Below the pieces are notes generated by a model. The model worked only from the letters and a program-made list of their open reading frames with translations. It was not told the DNA's origin and made no database searches. The translations under genes were made by a program, and so were the position numbers. A DNA stretch of 64,000 nucleotides from Deltaproteobacteria bacterium GWA2_38_16 (GTDB lineage: Bacteria; Bdellovibrionota; JACOXK01; 2-02-FULL-40-11): assembly GCA_001797335.1 (NCBI GenBank), contig MGPE01000001.1, positions 1-64,000 of the forward strand, in the 5' to 3' direction. Below, piece by piece: positions 37,683 through 52,707 of this stretch. Position 1 is the stretch's first letter, and every line of letters starts with the position of its first letter.

Positions 37683-38605
37683 TGCTGCCCATTATTGGCA
37701 TTACCCAAGGTGAAGAAAAGGGCATTGGTCCAGAAATTATTCAAAAAGCCTTATCTGACCATTCTCTTTTTAAGATATGTCGCCCTCTTGTCATTGGGAA
37801 ACCGACTTTATTCAAATTTCCAAAAAGTTGTTCTGTTTCCATTGTTCCCCCTCTTACTTCCCAAACCTCTTCTTTAGGGGCCCTAAAACAAGCATTTTTT
37901 CTTTGGACTCAAGGAAAAATTTCTGCAATTGCGACTGCTCCTGTTGATAAATACGCTATTAGCCGACAAGAAAAAATTCATTTTCTGGGACATACAGGCT
38001 TCTTTAAAAAAGAATGTGAGCATTATTTTAAAAAATCTTTTTATCCAATCATGTTTTTTGTCTCTGGTTACTATCGATTAGCCTTGGCCACAACGCATAT
38101 TCCTTTGTCTCAAGTTCCAAGAACGATTACAAAACCTCTTCTTAAAAAAACGATATTAACCGTTCATAAAAATCTAAAAACATATTTTGGAATAAACCAT
38201 CCAAGGCTTTCTATCTTAGGGTTAAATCCCCACGCGGGAGAGGGTGGCCTTTTAGGGATGGAAGAAAAAAATATTCTGCACCCTATTGTTTTATGGGCAA
38301 AAAGAAATCATATGTCTCTTGAAGGTCCTTTCCCTACCGATAGTTATTTTTCTATTTATTGGCGTTCCGTGATCCCTTCTTTTGATGCAACCATTGCTCT
38401 TTATCATGACCAAGGCCTTTCAGCCTTTAAATTAAAACATTTCCATCATGCCGTAAATGTAACCCTTGGGCTTCCGCTCATTAGAACTTCTGTTGACCAC
38501 GGGGTAGGATATGATATTGCTAACACTCATAAAGCAAATCCTATAAGCATGATTGAGGCCATAAAGCTGGCTTCTTTTTTAGTAAAAAAGAGGAAATCGC
38601 AATGA
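37679..38605 (+). CDS. pdxA: 4-Hydroxythreonine-4-phosphate dehydrogenase
   Basis: A 308-residue NAD-dependent enzyme of pyridoxal-5'-phosphate synthesis by the DXP-dependent route. Recognised: GIGPEII near the start, IATAPVDKYAI, FLGHTGF, LNPHAGEGG, ALYHDQGLSAFK and the metal/substrate stretch IRTSVDHGVGYDIA. The usual GDPAGIGPE turn is GEEKGIGPE here. It sits between surA and the phosphohexomutase with ATGA overlaps on both sides. Confidence 0.92.
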   Translation: MMLPIIGITQGEEKGIGPEIIQKALSDHSLFKICRPLVIGKPTLFKFPKSCSVSIVPPLTSQTSSLGALKQAFFLWTQGKISAIATAPVDKYAISRQEKIHFLGHTGFFKKECEHYFKKSFYPIMFFVSGYYRLALATTHIPLSQVPRTITKPLLKKTILTVHKNLKTYFGINHPRLSILGLNPHAGEGGLLGMEEKNILHPIVLWAKRNHMSLEGPFPTDSYFSIYWRSVIPSFDATIALYHDQGLSAFKLKHFHHAVNVTLGLPLIRTSVDHGVGYDIANTHKANPISMIEAIKLASFLVKKRKSQ

Positions 38606-39969
38606 CATCTCAAACCGTAAATCCTTTAATTTTCCGAGAGTATGATATTCGAGGACTCGCAGATTGTGATTTTTCAGATTCTTTTGCTGAAGATCTAGGA
38701 AAGGCTTTAGGAACCTTGCTTCATGAAAAAAATGAATCCCATATGGCCGTTGGAAGAGATTGTCGCCTAACTTCTGAAAAATATGCCAAAGCTCTTATTC
38801 GCGGAATTTTAAGTACAGGAACCCATGTGATTGACCTTGGAATTTGTCCAACCCCCTTAATGTACTTTTCGGTTTTCGATCAAGAATTTGACCATGGTGT
38901 TTCTATCACAGGGAGCCATAATCCAGCAGAATATAATGGCTTTAAAATTTGCCTTAATAGAAATTCTCTGTATGGTCACCAAATTCAAGACTTAAAAGAC
39001 CGTATTCAGAAAAAAATTTTTTATAAAAGTTCCAAAAAAGGAAATATATCTCTTTTTAATATTATGGATGTCTATGCTCAGTTTATTCTTAAAAATTTTT
39101 CTTTAAAAAAATCTTTGAAAATTGTTGTGGATGCGGGAAATGGAGTGGCTGGTCCCATTGCTCCTCATCTTTTTAAAAAACTAGGCTGTAACGTCACTGA
39201 ACTTTTCTGCACCATGGATGGTCGTTTTCCAAATCACTTTCCAGATCCAACCGTCATCGAAAATCTTTCTTCTTTGATAGCTACTGTTAAAGAAAGGGGC
39301 GCTGATTTGGGCATCGCTTTTGATGGAGATGCCGATAGAATTGGAGTGGTTGATAACGAAGGTTCTATTTTGTGGGGAGATAAGCTTTTAATCTTATATG
39401 CCCGCCAAATCTTAAAACAACATCCTGGGGCTCCTATTATTGGGGAAGTAAAATGCACCCATCAGCTTTTTTCAGAAATTAAAAAAAATGGTGGCCGGCC
39501 CATCATGTGGAAAACGGGGCATTCTCTCATTAAATCTAAAATCAAAGAAGAAAAAGCATTGCTTGCGGGTGAAATGAGTGGGCATATGTTTTTTGCAGAT
39601 CGTTATTATGGTTTTGACGACGCTATTTACGCCGCATGTCGACTTTTAGAAATCTTGTCTAATTCTAAAGAATCCCTTTCTCATCTTTTAGGAACGCTTC
39701 CTAAAACATTTTCAACTCCAGAAATTAGAATTCCTTGCTCAGATGAAAAAAAGTTTTTGGTAGTAGAAAAAGCAAAACATTATTTTAAATCTCGATATGA
39801 CACCATTGATATTGATGGCGTAAGAGTAGAGTTTTCAGATGGATGGGGACTGATTCGTGCTTCAAACACACAGCCTGTATTGGTATTACGATTTGAGGCT
39901 TCTTCACAAAAACGCCTTGAAGCCATTCAAAAGTTAATAGAAACCACCCTCCAGGCTATTTCTCAATAA
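38602..39969 (+). CDS. Phosphomannomutase/phosphoglucomutase
   Basis: A 455-residue alpha-D-phosphohexomutase of the AlgC-like class. The phosphoserine S105 is in [15 protein letters not shown], the Mg2+ loop is [13 protein letters not shown], the sugar-binding loop GEMSGHMFF and the phosphate-binding loop [12 protein letters not shown]. It interconverts hexose-6- and -1-phosphates, supplying GDP-mannose or UDP-glucose precursors for surface polysaccharide. It is not GlmM by motif (GEMSGH with F rather than the GlmM pattern). Substrate range is inferred. Confidence 0.92.
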   Translation: MTSQTVNPLIFREYDIRGLADCDFSDSFAEDLGKALGTLLHEKNESHMAVGRDCRLTSEKYAKALIRGILSTGTHVIDLGICPTPLMYFSVFDQEFDHGVSITGSHNPAEYNGFKICLNRNSLYGHQIQDLKDRIQKKIFYKSSKKGNISLFNIMDVYAQFILKNFSLKKSLKIVVDAGNGVAGPIAPHLFKKLGCNVTELFCTMDGRFPNHFPDPTVIENLSSLIATVKERGADLGIAFDGDADRIGVVDNEGSILWGDKLLILYARQILKQHPGAPIIGEVKCTHQLFSEIKKNGGRPIMWKTGHSLIKSKIKEEKALLAGEMSGHMFFADRYYGFDDAIYAACRLLEILSNSKESLSHLLGTLPKTFSTPEIRIPCSDEKKFLVVEKAKHYFKSRYDTIDIDGVRVEFSDGWGLIRASNTQPVLVLRFEASSQKRLEAIQKLIETTLQAISQ

Positions 39970-39973
39970 AAAA

Positions 39974-42541
39974 ATGACCTTATTCTCAGAGTCTCAACAC
40001 ATTGTAATCGTTGGAGCTAAAGAACATAATTTAAAAAATATTAGCCTAAAAATTCCTAGAGATCAGTTGGTCGTGATTACCGGGGTCAGCGGTTCTGGAA
40101 AATCTTCCTTAGCATTTGATACACTTTATGCAGAAGGACAACGTCGCTACGTAGAGTCTCTGTCCACCTATGCTCGACAATTTATAGAACAACTTAAAAA
40201 GCCCGATGTAGAATCTATCGATGGTCTTTCCCCTTCTATTGCCATTGATCAACGAAGTGTTTCTAAAAATCCTAGATCTACTGTTGGAACTGTTACAGAA
40301 ATTTATGACTATCTACGGCTTCTTTTTTCTAAAATCGGCCATGCCCATTGTCCTCGGTGTAAAAAAGAAATTACCTCTCAAAGCATTGATCAAATGGTAG
40401 ATCAAATTCTTAAAATTCCCCTGGAGGAAAAAATAAATATTTTAGCTCCCCTTGTTCGAGAAAGAAAAGGAGAATATCAAAAAGAGCTTCGAGAATTAAG
40501 CCTTCGCGGATTTGTAAAAGTAAAAATCGATGGGGAAACAAAAGATCTTTCCCTGCCTATTTATCTAAATAAAAACATTAAACATTCTATTGATGTTTAT
40601 GTGGATCGCATTATCTTAAAAAATGCCTCATTATCTTCTCGAATTTTTGATTCTTTAGAAACAGCATTAAATCTTGGAAATCAGCTGGTTAAAATAGAAA
40701 GAGAAAAAAGTGGAGAAGAGTGGCTTTTAAGTGCCACTTCTGCATGTATTGATTGTGGAACTAGTTTTCCAGAAATTGAACCTAGATTTTTCTCTTTTAA
40801 TAGTCCCATGGGAGCATGTCCCCAATGTTTAGGAACTGGCTTTAAAGATATTCAAACTCAATTAGATGAATTCTTGGATTCACCAGATGAAGAAGCTGTG
40901 GAGTCCTTTGATTTTTTCCACCCTGAACTATGTTCCTTGTGTAGAGGAAGTCGTCTTAAACAAGAAGCACTTTCTATTACGCTCCATGGATTTTCCATCG
41001 ATCGCATTTGTGCCCTCTCCCTAGATCAAGCGTTAGCCTTTTTTAAAGATATTTCTCTATCAGAAAAAGAATTTTTTATAGCTGCGCGCATTTTAAAAGA
41101 AATAAAAGAGCGTCTACAGTTTTTAATTAATGTGGGCGTTCACTATTTAACTTTAGCCCGGCCTGCGGCTAGTCTTTCTGGCGGAGAGAACCAACGAATT
41201 CAGTTGGCCACTCAAATTGGTTCTTCTCTCATGGGAGTTTTATATATTTTAGATGAGCCAAGTATTGGTCTTCATCCTAAGGATACCCATAAATTAATCT
41301 CTGCTTTAAAAGATCTAAAAGCCCAAGGAAATACTGTTTTAGTTGTTGAACATGACGAAGAAACCATTCGAAATGCAGATTATATTATTGATATAGGACC
41401 AGGAGCAGGGCGTCACGGAGGGGAAATCGTATCTTGTGGAACACTTCAAGAAATTATGAAAGATCCTTCTTCTTTAACCGGATCTTATTTAAGCAGAAAA
41501 AAAGAAATTCCCATTCCTCAAAACCGAAGACCTTCCACTGGGAAATATTTATTTATTGAAGGGGCTCAAGAAAATAATCTTAAAGATTTATCTGTTAAAA
41601 TTCCCTTGGGATTATTGACCTGTATTACGGGCGTTTCTGGTTCAGGAAAAAGCTCTCTCATTATAGATACCTTATATCGAGCGCTCTCTCAAAAATTATA
41701 TAATACAAAACAAAAAGTGGGCCTTTATAAAAATTTAAGTGGCATTGAACATATAGATTCTGTCATTGATATTGATCAGTCTCCTATTGGAAGAACGCCC
41801 AGATCTAATCCTGCAACCTATACAGGTGTTTTTTCTTTGATTCGCAATTTTATGTCTCAGCTTCCAGACTCTAAAGTACGTGGATATAAGCCTGGTCGAT
41901 ATTCTTTTAACATTCCGGGGGGGCGGTGTGAAACCTGTGGAGGGGCAGGTCTCATTAAAATTGAAATGCATTTTTTACCCAACGTGTATGTTCAATGCGA
42001 AATCTGTCAGGGGCAACGATACAACCGAGAAACATTAGATATTCACTATAAAGAAAAAAATATTTCTGAAATTTTAGAAATGACGGTTGATGAAGCACTT
42101 GTATTTTTTGATCGTATTCCTCAAATTAAATCAAAATTAAAAACATTGGCTGAGGTGGGCTTGGGCTACATTCATTTAGGGCAACAAGCAACCACCCTCT
42201 CTGGAGGAGAAGCACAGCGCATTAAGTTAGCTAAAGAATTAAGTCGAAAAAATACAGGAAAAACCATTTTTATTCTAGATGAGCCCACTACTGGGCTTCA
42301 TTTTGATGATATTCAAAAATTACTTCTCGTTCTCCAAAGACTTGTCGAAGTAGGAAATACAGTTATTGTAATTGAACATCATTTAGATGTCATTAAGTCC
42401 TCTGATTATATTATAGATATGGGGCCCGAAGGAGGAGAAAAAGGAGGATATGTTCTCGCCCAAGGTACACCCGAACACTTAATGACACAGCCATCTTCAG
42501 AAACAGGTCAATTTTTAAAAAAGATATTAAATTTTTCCTGA
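39974..42541 (+). CDS. uvrA: UvrA excinuclease subunit lacking most of the insertion domain
   Basis: An 855-residue protein, about 85-100 residues shorter than usual (about 940). Both ATPase modules are intact: Walker [13 protein letters not shown] and [12 protein letters not shown], signatures LSGGENQR and LSGGEAQR, and Walker B ILDEPS and ILDEPTTG. Both zinc modules are intact (CIDC-x20-CPQC and CETC-x19-CEIC). Only 34 residues separate CPQC from the following CSLCRGSRL, against roughly 130 in E. coli UvrA, so the insertion domain that contacts DNA is almost gone. The UvrB-binding region (about 130-245) looks present. UvrA finds DNA damage for UvrB loading. The 3' end overlaps atpE by 15 bases. 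Confidence 0.95.
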   Translation: MTLFSESQHIVIVGAKEHNLKNISLKIPRDQLVVITGVSGSGKSSLAFDTLYAEGQRRYVESLSTYARQFIEQLKKPDVESIDGLSPSIAIDQRSVSKNPRSTVGTVTEIYDYLRLLFSKIGHAHCPRCKKEITSQSIDQMVDQILKIPLEEKINILAPLVRERKGEYQKELRELSLRGFVKVKIDGETKDLSLPIYLNKNIKHSIDVYVDRIILKNASLSSRIFDSLETALNLGNQLVKIEREKSGEEWLLSATSACIDCGTSFPEIEPRFFSFNSPMGACPQCLGTGFKDIQTQLDEFLDSPDEEAVESFDFFHPELCSLCRGSRLKQEALSITLHGFSIDRICALSLDQALAFFKDISLSEKEFFIAARILKEIKERLQFLINVGVHYLTLARPAASLSGGENQRIQLATQIGSSLMGVLYILDEPSIGLHPKDTHKLISALKDLKAQGNTVLVVEHDEETIRNADYIIDIGPGAGRHGGEIVSCGTLQEIMKDPSSLTGSYLSRKKEIPIPQNRRPSTGKYLFIEGAQENNLKDLSVKIPLGLLTCITGVSGSGKSSLIIDTLYRALSQKLYNTKQKVGLYKNLSGIEHIDSVIDIDQSPIGRTPRSNPATYTGVFSLIRNFMSQLPDSKVRGYKPGRYSFNIPGGRCETCGGAGLIKIEMHFLPNVYVQCEICQGQRYNRETLDIHYKEKNISEILEMTVDEALVFFDRIPQIKSKLKTLAEVGLGYIHLGQQATTLSGGEAQRIKLAKELSRKNTGKTIFILDEPTTGLHFDDIQKLLLVLQRLVEVGNTVIVIEHHLDVIKSSDYIIDMGPEGGEKGGYVLAQGTPEHLMTQPSSETGQFLKKILNFS

Positions 42542-42883
42542 AAGCATGAACGCAATGACCAAGGCATAAATAACCAGTGACTCAATCAGTGCTAGTCCAA
42601 TAATCATGGGAACAAAAATTTTGTCTGATGCTCCCGGATTTCTCGCAATGCCTTCAAGCGCTGATGAAGCTGCTTTTCCTTGTCCAAGCGCTCCACCAAA
42701 AGAAGCCAGCGCAATTCCAAAGCCAGAGGCCAAAGCCAGCGCTGCTTTTACGGTAGAATCTGTGCCAGAATTTGTTGCATGAGCAGTCTCTTCAGCTGCA
42801 AACGCAACTATTCCAATACAGTTTACGAAAAAGAAGGTTTTAAGTGCGACGATCCATTTATTTATCGTTTTACTGTTTTTCAT
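42527..42883 (-). CDS. atpE: ATP synthase Fo subunit c with N-terminal signal extension
   Basis: A 118-residue protein: a Lys-rich, hydrophobic N-terminal stretch (about 8-30, ending FAAEE) that looks like a cleavable targeting signal, then the two-helix hairpin. The ion carboxylate is E101 in [10 protein letters not shown]68 in GALGQGKA, S102 and Y106 are also present, the Thr next to Ser in Na+ enzymes being Leu. The polar loop is RNPGA. A ring of these subunits rotates in Fo. An AAGGGG ribosome site is eight bases before the ATG. F1 genes are not in the window. Confidence 0.94.
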   Translation of the reverse strand: MKNSKTINKWIVALKTFFFVNCIGIVAFAAEETAHATNSGTDSTVKAALALASGFGIALASFGGALGQGKAASSALEGIARNPGASDKIFVPMIIGLALIESLVIYALVIAFMLSGKI

Positions 42884-42898
42884 CGTTTTTCCCCTTTC

Positions 42899-43591
42899 TT
42901 AATGATCATGAGATGTTGCTAACGATATATACACCATCGACAGCAACGTAAACACAAATGCTTGTATAAACGATACAAACAACCCTAAAAATAAAAAGAT
43001 AACAGGCACACCTATAGGAATAAGGCTAGAAAAAATACCTAGCACCGTATGATCTCCAGAAATATTTCCAAAAAGACGAATACTTAATGAAGCAGGGCGA
43101 ACCAAATGGCTAATGACCTCAATAATAACCATCATGGGAGCTAACCACCAGACAGGGCCCATAAAATGTTTTAAGTATTTAATGCCATGCACTTTAAATC
43201 CTTGATAGTTGTAATATAAAAATACGGTGAGTGCACAGGCAAAATTCGTATTTAAATTATTAGTGGGGGGAAGAAAGCCCGGGATAAGACCTAAAAAATT
43301 TGAAATAAAAATATAAATAAATAGCGCCCCCAATAAAGGGAAAAATCGTTTTCCATCGTGCCCCATAATACTTTCTGAGAGCGCAAGTATTTTTTCTACA
43401 GCCACGTCAAAAATACTTAAAAGAGAAAAATCTCTTTCGGGAACCAACAAAGAGGTTTTCTTTTTTAAGGCCCTATTAACCAAAATAGAGAGAATAGAAA
43501 TAAAACTAAAAACAAGAATGGATCCGGCTACCCAAGAAGGAAGAAGATTCAATCCCGGGATAATTTGATACCAATTAAAACCGTGTTCCAT
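42899..43591 (-). CDS. atpB: ATP synthase Fo subunit a
   Basis: A 230-residue multi-helix membrane protein. The essential Arg lies in SLSIRLFGNISGDH, and the C-terminal LGLFVSFIQAFVFTLLSMVYI helix is characteristic. It forms the ion half-channels against the c ring. The first 43 bases overlap the AtpI-like gene, which is unusual for this pair but compatible with coupled translation. Confidence 0.94.
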   Translation of the reverse strand: MEHGFNWYQIIPGLNLLPSWVAGSILVFSFISILSILVNRALKKKTSLLVPERDFSLLSIFDVAVEKILALSESIMGHDGKRFFPLLGALFIYIFISNFLGLIPGFLPPTNNLNTNFACALTVFLYYNYQGFKVHGIKYLKHFMGPVWWLAPMMVIIEVISHLVRPASLSIRLFGNISGDHTVLGIFSSLIPIGVPVIFLFLGLFVSFIQAFVFTLLSMVYISLATSHDH

Positions 43592-43914
43592 ATAATTGCT
43601 ATTACTAAGGTGGATATTCCTATCAATAATCCCCCTACATGTAAATTAAAATAAGTGATAGAAATTCCTATTAAAGCAAGCAATAAAACATATTTTATTC
43701 CAAGCACCACAGCAAGTCTTAATTTATTGGATTTTTCTTGCAATAACTTAAAAATAATTGTTTTTAAAAGCCAAAAGTTAATAAAAACAATAAGAAAGCC
43801 TGCCAATATAGAAAAAGAAAGTTTTGGCGATGTCCAGTAAAGGCTCCCTAAAAGAGCCATTCCCCCTAAAATAAAATTTATTTTTTCTATTTTTAAAAGT
43901 ATTTCTTTGGTCAT
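43549..43914 (-). CDS. ATP synthase subunit I-like protein
   Basis: A 121-residue protein with four predicted membrane helices (about 13-30, 35-52, 68-85, 92-112). Position between AtpZ-like and atpB genes and topology fit the AtpI family, which assists c-ring assembly or Mg2+ supply. Sequence motifs in this family are weak, so the call leans on context. Confidence 0.7.
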   Translation of the reverse strand: MTKEILLKIEKINFILGGMALLGSLYWTSPKLSFSILAGFLIVFINFWLLKTIIFKLLQEKSNKLRLAVVLGIKYVLLLALIGISITYFNLHVGGLLIGISTLVIAIIWNTVLIGIKLSRD

Positions 43915-44129
43915 TTGAGAAATCTTTTGGCATCTATATAGAATTTATAAATTCCTGCGGCAAAACCTAAAATGACTCCCAGGGCTAATAAGAGATTATG
44001 AGCATTCAGTTTTTGGTCTACATATTTTCCAATCCAAAAACCAACCACAACAAAGGCAATGATTTCAAATACTAAGACGGTAGCAATCCCATATTTTCTA
44101 AAATATTTTGTTCTAATATCTTCTTTCAT
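43911..44129 (-). CDS. AtpZ-like small Fo-associated protein
   Basis: A 72-residue protein with two membrane helices and the AtpZ-like signature VGFWIGKYVDQKL then GVILGFAAGIYKFYIDAKR. AtpZ proteins precede Fo genes and, with AtpI, form a small channel-like complex reported to bring Mg2+ or Ca2+. It overlaps the next gene by ATGA and the upstream GDT1 gene by four bases. Confidence 0.8.
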   Translation of the reverse strand: MKEDIRTKYFRKYGIATVLVFEIIAFVVVGFWIGKYVDQKLNAHNLLLALGVILGFAAGIYKFYIDAKRFLK

Positions 44130-44398
44130 AGCTTATCCAAAAACATGAGTACCCCTAAAACAATAAAAAGAATGGCGCCACCATATCTCAAATATTCTGG
44201 TTTCAAATAGCCTCCTAAAATTGTCCCCAATAAAACCGAAATGGCTGTCACAATAGCATACGCCCCTACAGATCCTAGATAAACAGACCAGGGCTTTAAG
44301 GATTTCGAGGCCATCCCTATTCCCACCAGCTGTGTTTTGTCTGCCATTTCAGCAAAAAATACTGCAGTAAACGTAGCGATGACAATTTTCATATCCAT
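44126..44398 (-). CDS. Half-size GDT1/UPF0016 family transporter
   Basis: A 90-residue membrane protein with three helices and one family motif AEMADKTQL (E-x-x-D-K-T). Full members (about 190-220 residues) have two such repeats in antiparallel arrangement and move Mn2+ or Ca2+. This gene carries one, so it must dimerise or pair with a second half-gene elsewhere. A strong GGAGGA site lies before the ATG at 44398. It sits just upstream of atpZ and could be co-transcribed with the Fo genes. Confidence 0.82.
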   Translation of the reverse strand: MDMKIVIATFTAVFFAEMADKTQLVGIGMASKSLKPWSVYLGSVGAYAIVTAISVLLGTILGGYLKPEYLRYGGAILFIVLGVLMFLDKL

Positions 44399-44414
44399 AT
44401 TTTTTCCTCCTCCC

Positions 44415-45662
44415 CTAATTTTTAAAATATTTCTCTATGCTTCCTAGTGTTGCATCTAAATCTTTTTTTGTGTGTGCCATCGAAATAAAGCTGGCTTCAA
44501 ATTGAGAGGGAGGAAAATAAATTCCTTCTTTTAAAAGAAAGTGAAAGAATCGTGCATAGGCTTTTGTATCAGAAGCACTGGCTGTATCAAAATTATACAC
44601 TGGAGAAGAATTAAAAAAGAGCGTAAAAAGTCCTGTTGTCCAATTGAGTTGGCATGGGCTTTCTGCTTTTTTTAAAATACGAGCAAATTTTTGACAAAAA
44701 TACGCGGTTTTTTGATGAAGCTTTCGATATATTCCAGGCTTTAATAATTCTTTTATCGTTGCTAACCCTGCCGCCATTGCCAAGGGGTTTCCAGAAAGTG
44801 TTCCTGCCTGATACACCTTCCCTAGTGGAGAAAGACAATTCATTATTTCTTCTCGCCCCCCATAAGCTCCCACAGGCAATCCCCCACCAATAATTTTTCC
44901 AAGACAAGTTAGATCGGGCTTAATATTAAATATTTTCTGAGCCCCTCCAGGGCCTACCCGAAATCCCGTAATCACTTCATCAAAAATTAAAATAGACTTA
45001 AATTTTCTGCTTAAGGCTTCAAGTTTTTTTAAATAGTTTTTCTTAGGAAAAACAACGCCCATGTTAGCAGCAATGGGCTCAACAATGACAGCTGCAATGT
45101 CTGTTCCATAAATTTTAAATGTTTCATCTAGTTCTTCCTCATCATTGTAAGAAATAACCAATGTGTCTTGTATTAAGCTTTCTGGAATTCCTTGACTTGA
45201 AGGAACCAAAAGAGAATCTGAATGTCCATGATAACATCCCTTAAATTTAATAATTTTATCTCTTCCGGTAAATCCTCTGGCTAATCGAATAGCGCTTTGA
45301 GTCGCTTCTGTCCCGGAATTAACCAGGCGTATTTTTTGCATTGAAGGAAATGCCTTTTGAATTATTTGAGATAAAAAATATTCTAGCGCGGTAGGAGCAC
45401 CGAAGCTTGTACCATTTTGTGCAGTTTTTTGAATAGCTGAAATAATAGAGGGATGTGCATGTCCCAAAATAAGTGGGCCCCAGGAATTTACAAAATCAAT
45501 ATAAACATTCCCATCTTCATCATAAATCTTTGATCCCTCTCCCCTTTTAATAACAAGCGGGGTTCCTCCAACAGCACCGAAAGCTCGGACAGGACTATTA
45601 ACGCCACCTACTAAAATTTTTTTAAATTTTTTAAAAAGGCTTTCTGAGGTTAAAATATTCAT
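44415..45662 (-). CDS. hemL: Glutamate-1-semialdehyde 2,1-aminomutase
   Basis: A 415-residue PLP enzyme making 5-aminolevulinate in the C5 heme pathway. Seen: GGVNSPVRAFGAVGG, YIDFVNSWGPLILGHAHP, VNSGTEATQSAIRLARG, KGCYHGHSD, LIFDEVITGFRVG and the PLP lysine in CLGKIIGGGLPVGAYGG. The start overlaps the gyrA stop as ATGA, a rare pairing. Other heme genes are not in the window. Confidence 0.95.
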   Translation of the reverse strand: MNILTSESLFKKFKKILVGGVNSPVRAFGAVGGTPLVIKRGEGSKIYDEDGNVYIDFVNSWGPLILGHAHPSIISAIQKTAQNGTSFGAPTALEYFLSQIIQKAFPSMQKIRLVNSGTEATQSAIRLARGFTGRDKIIKFKGCYHGHSDSLLVPSSQGIPESLIQDTLVISYNDEEELDETFKIYGTDIAAVIVEPIAANMGVVFPKKNYLKKLEALSRKFKSILIFDEVITGFRVGPGGAQKIFNIKPDLTCLGKIIGGGLPVGAYGGREEIMNCLSPLGKVYQAGTLSGNPLAMAAGLATIKELLKPGIYRKLHQKTAYFCQKFARILKKAESPCQLNWTTGLFTLFFNSSPVYNFDTASASDTKAYARFFHFLLKEGIYFPPSQFEASFISMAHTKKDLDATLGSIEKYFKN

Positions 45663-48178
45663 GCGGTTGTTGTTGAATCGTCTTCATCGTCAGATTCAAC
45701 AACGGGAGTTATTGCGACAACTTTTTCTCCAGAAGAAAGATTAATGAGGCGCACACCTTGTGTATTTCTTCCAATAACAGAAATATCTTTGGCTTTCATC
45801 CGAATGACTTGTCCCTGATCAGTAATAATCATTACCCCTGATTCATCGTCTGCTTTCACAATGCCCACAACACTTCCATTTCTATCGGTCGTTTTAATGG
45901 TAATAATTCCCTTCCCCCCCCTGGATTGAGAACGATATTCATCTGCCTCTGTCCTTTTTCCATATCCATTTTCTGTAACCGTTAAAATATTGGCTTTGTT
46001 TTTGGGATCTAAAATTTCCATTCCAACGACTTTATCTCCTTTTTCAAGCGTTATGCCTTTAACTCCCATCGCCACTCTTCCCACGTCGCGCACTTGCGCT
46101 TCAGAAAAACGAATAGATTGTCCTATGGACGTAGATAAGAAAATATCATGCTTTCCATCAGTTAAGGCTACCGCAATTAAAATATCGCCTTCATCAAATT
46201 TAATAGCCTTAATTCCTCCAGCGCGGATATTGCTGTACTCCATAAGCTCTGTCTTTTTAATAAGCCCTTGTCTGGTGGCCATGACAACGTGTTTTCCTTC
46301 TTCAAATTTTTCAATGGGTAAAATGGCACAAATTTTTTCGTTCTCTTCTAAGTGGAGAAGGTTCACAATGGCCTTCCCTTTGCCGGCCTTACTTGCTTCT
46401 GGAATTTCATGAACCCTAAGCCAATAAAGTTTCCCAAGACTCGTAAAACAAAGTACATAGCTATGAGTTGTGGCCGCAAAAAGCTGCTCAACAAAATCTT
46501 CTTCTCGAGTTCCCATGCCTTTTACGCCCTTTCCTCCTCTTTTTTGAGTGCGATAGGCTTCTTGGGGGAGCCTTTTGACATAACCAGAATGTGTTACCGT
46601 TACAATAACATCTTCTTTGGCAATAAGATCTTCAACAGTTACTTCTTCGGCTCTGGCAATAATTTTCGTTCTTCTTTTATCTCCATAATTTTTGATGATT
46701 TCTTCTAATTCTGTTTTAATAATTTTAAATATAAGTTTTTCATCTGCTAAAATATCTTTTAGCTCTTTAATAAATTTTACCGTGTCTTTGTGCTCTTGAA
46801 TAATTTTATCTCTTTCAAGGCCCGTTAAGCGTTGTAATTTTAAATCCAAAATGGCTTGAGCTTGAATTTCAGAAAGCTCAAATTTCTTTATTAAAGCTTC
46901 TTTAGCTACTTGAGGTTCTTTAGATTTTTTAATAAGGGCTATAACTTCATCAATATTTTCAACTGCAATTTTAAGCCCTTCTAAAACATGTAGTTTTTCT
47001 TGCGCTTTCTTTAAATCAAATGCCGTTCTTCGAGTAACCACTTCTTTTCTGTGGCTCACAAAAAGCTGGAGCATTTCTTTGATATTTAAAACTTTGGGGA
47101 CATAATTATCAAGCGCTAGCATAATAATCCCAAAAGAAGATTGCATCTGGGTCATTTGAAATAGTTTATTTAAAACAACTCCAGCAACGGCTCCTCTTTT
47201 AAGATCAAAAACAATTCTCATCCCTTTTCTATCGGACTCATCTCGAATATCTGAAATGTCTTCAATTTTTCGATTGCGCACAAAATCAGCAACACTTTCA
47301 ATAAGTTTTGCTTTATTCACCAGATAGGGAAGCTCAGTAACAATAATAGACTCTCGATCTCCTCTTTTTTGTTCTTCAATTTCAGCCTTAGCGCGCATTT
47401 GAATAATGCCTCGCCCTTCTGTATAGGCTTCTTTGAGTCCCTTCTTCCCATAAATAAATCCATAGGTTGGAAAATCAGGTCCTGGAATAATTTTTATAAG
47501 CTCTTCAACCGAAGTTTCAGGGTGATCAATGAGCGCAATACATCCTTGAACAACTTCAGAAAGATTATGCGGCGGAATATTAGTGGCCATTCCAACGGCA
47601 ATCCCAGAAGAACCATTAATCAGTAAATTTGGAATTTTAGATGGAAACACCAGGGGCTCTTTTAAAGAGCCGTCATAGTTTGGACCAAAATCAACCGTTT
47701 CTTTTTCTAGGTCTGCCAAAAGTTCTTCGGCAACTTTTGCCATCCGAACTTCTGTGTATCTCATATGGGCTGCATTATCTCCGTCAATAGATCCAAAGTT
47801 TCCTTGCCCCTCGATTAAAGGATACCGGAGAGAAAAATCCTGCGCCATTCGAACAATGGTTCCATACACGGGGGCATCCCCATGGGGATGATATTTACCA
47901 ATAATATCCCCAACAACTCTTGCAGACTTTTTAAAGGGCTTATTGTGAAAATTACTTAAATCATACATGGCGTAAAGGCTTCTTCTGTGAACGGGCTTTA
48001 GTCCATCTCTGACGTCTGGAAGTGCTCGCCCGACAATGACGCTCATGGCATAATCCAAGTAACAGCTCTTCATCTCATCATCAATATTAACGAGTAAAAC
48101 ATTCGACGCAGGTGGCAGTGGTGGAGGTGCGCCTTGGGCTAATTTTACGGGCTTATTTTCTTTTTCATCTGCTATCAT
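45659..48178 (-). CDS. gyrA: DNA gyrase subunit A
   Basis: An 839-residue subunit. The breakage-reunion domain contains [36 protein letters not shown] and the catalytic Tyr in [11 protein letters not shown] (about 130-140). The six-blade C-terminal domain has the gyrase-specific GyrA box [11 protein letters not shown], supporting gyrase rather than topoisomerase IV, and it ends in an acidic tail. It introduces negative supercoils with GyrB. A 30-residue Pro-rich N-terminal extension precedes the usual start region. fabH lies between it and gyrB. Confidence 0.96.
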   Translation of the reverse strand: MIADEKENKPVKLAQGAPPPLPPASNVLLVNIDDEMKSCYLDYAMSVIVGRALPDVRDGLKPVHRRSLYAMYDLSNFHNKPFKKSARVVGDIIGKYHPHGDAPVYGTIVRMAQDFSLRYPLIEGQGNFGSIDGDNAAHMRYTEVRMAKVAEELLADLEKETVDFGPNYDGSLKEPLVFPSKIPNLLINGSSGIAVGMATNIPPHNLSEVVQGCIALIDHPETSVEELIKIIPGPDFPTYGFIYGKKGLKEAYTEGRGIIQMRAKAEIEEQKRGDRESIIVTELPYLVNKAKLIESVADFVRNRKIEDISDIRDESDRKGMRIVFDLKRGAVAGVVLNKLFQMTQMQSSFGIIMLALDNYVPKVLNIKEMLQLFVSHRKEVVTRRTAFDLKKAQEKLHVLEGLKIAVENIDEVIALIKKSKEPQVAKEALIKKFELSEIQAQAILDLKLQRLTGLERDKIIQEHKDTVKFIKELKDILADEKLIFKIIKTELEEIIKNYGDKRRTKIIARAEEVTVEDLIAKEDVIVTVTHSGYVKRLPQEAYRTQKRGGKGVKGMGTREEDFVEQLFAATTHSYVLCFTSLGKLYWLRVHEIPEASKAGKGKAIVNLLHLEENEKICAILPIEKFEEGKHVVMATRQGLIKKTELMEYSNIRAGGIKAIKFDEGDILIAVALTDGKHDIFLSTSIGQSIRFSEAQVRDVGRVAMGVKGITLEKGDKVVGMEILDPKNKANILTVTENGYGKRTEADEYRSQSRGGKGIITIKTTDRNGSVVGIVKADDESGVMIITDQGQVIRMKAKDISVIGRNTQGVRLINLSSGEKVVAITPVVESDDEDDSTTTA

Positions 48179-48181
48179 ATT

Positions 48182-52694
<4,513 letters not shown>

Positions 52695-52707
52695 GGAATA
52701 GAAAAAA

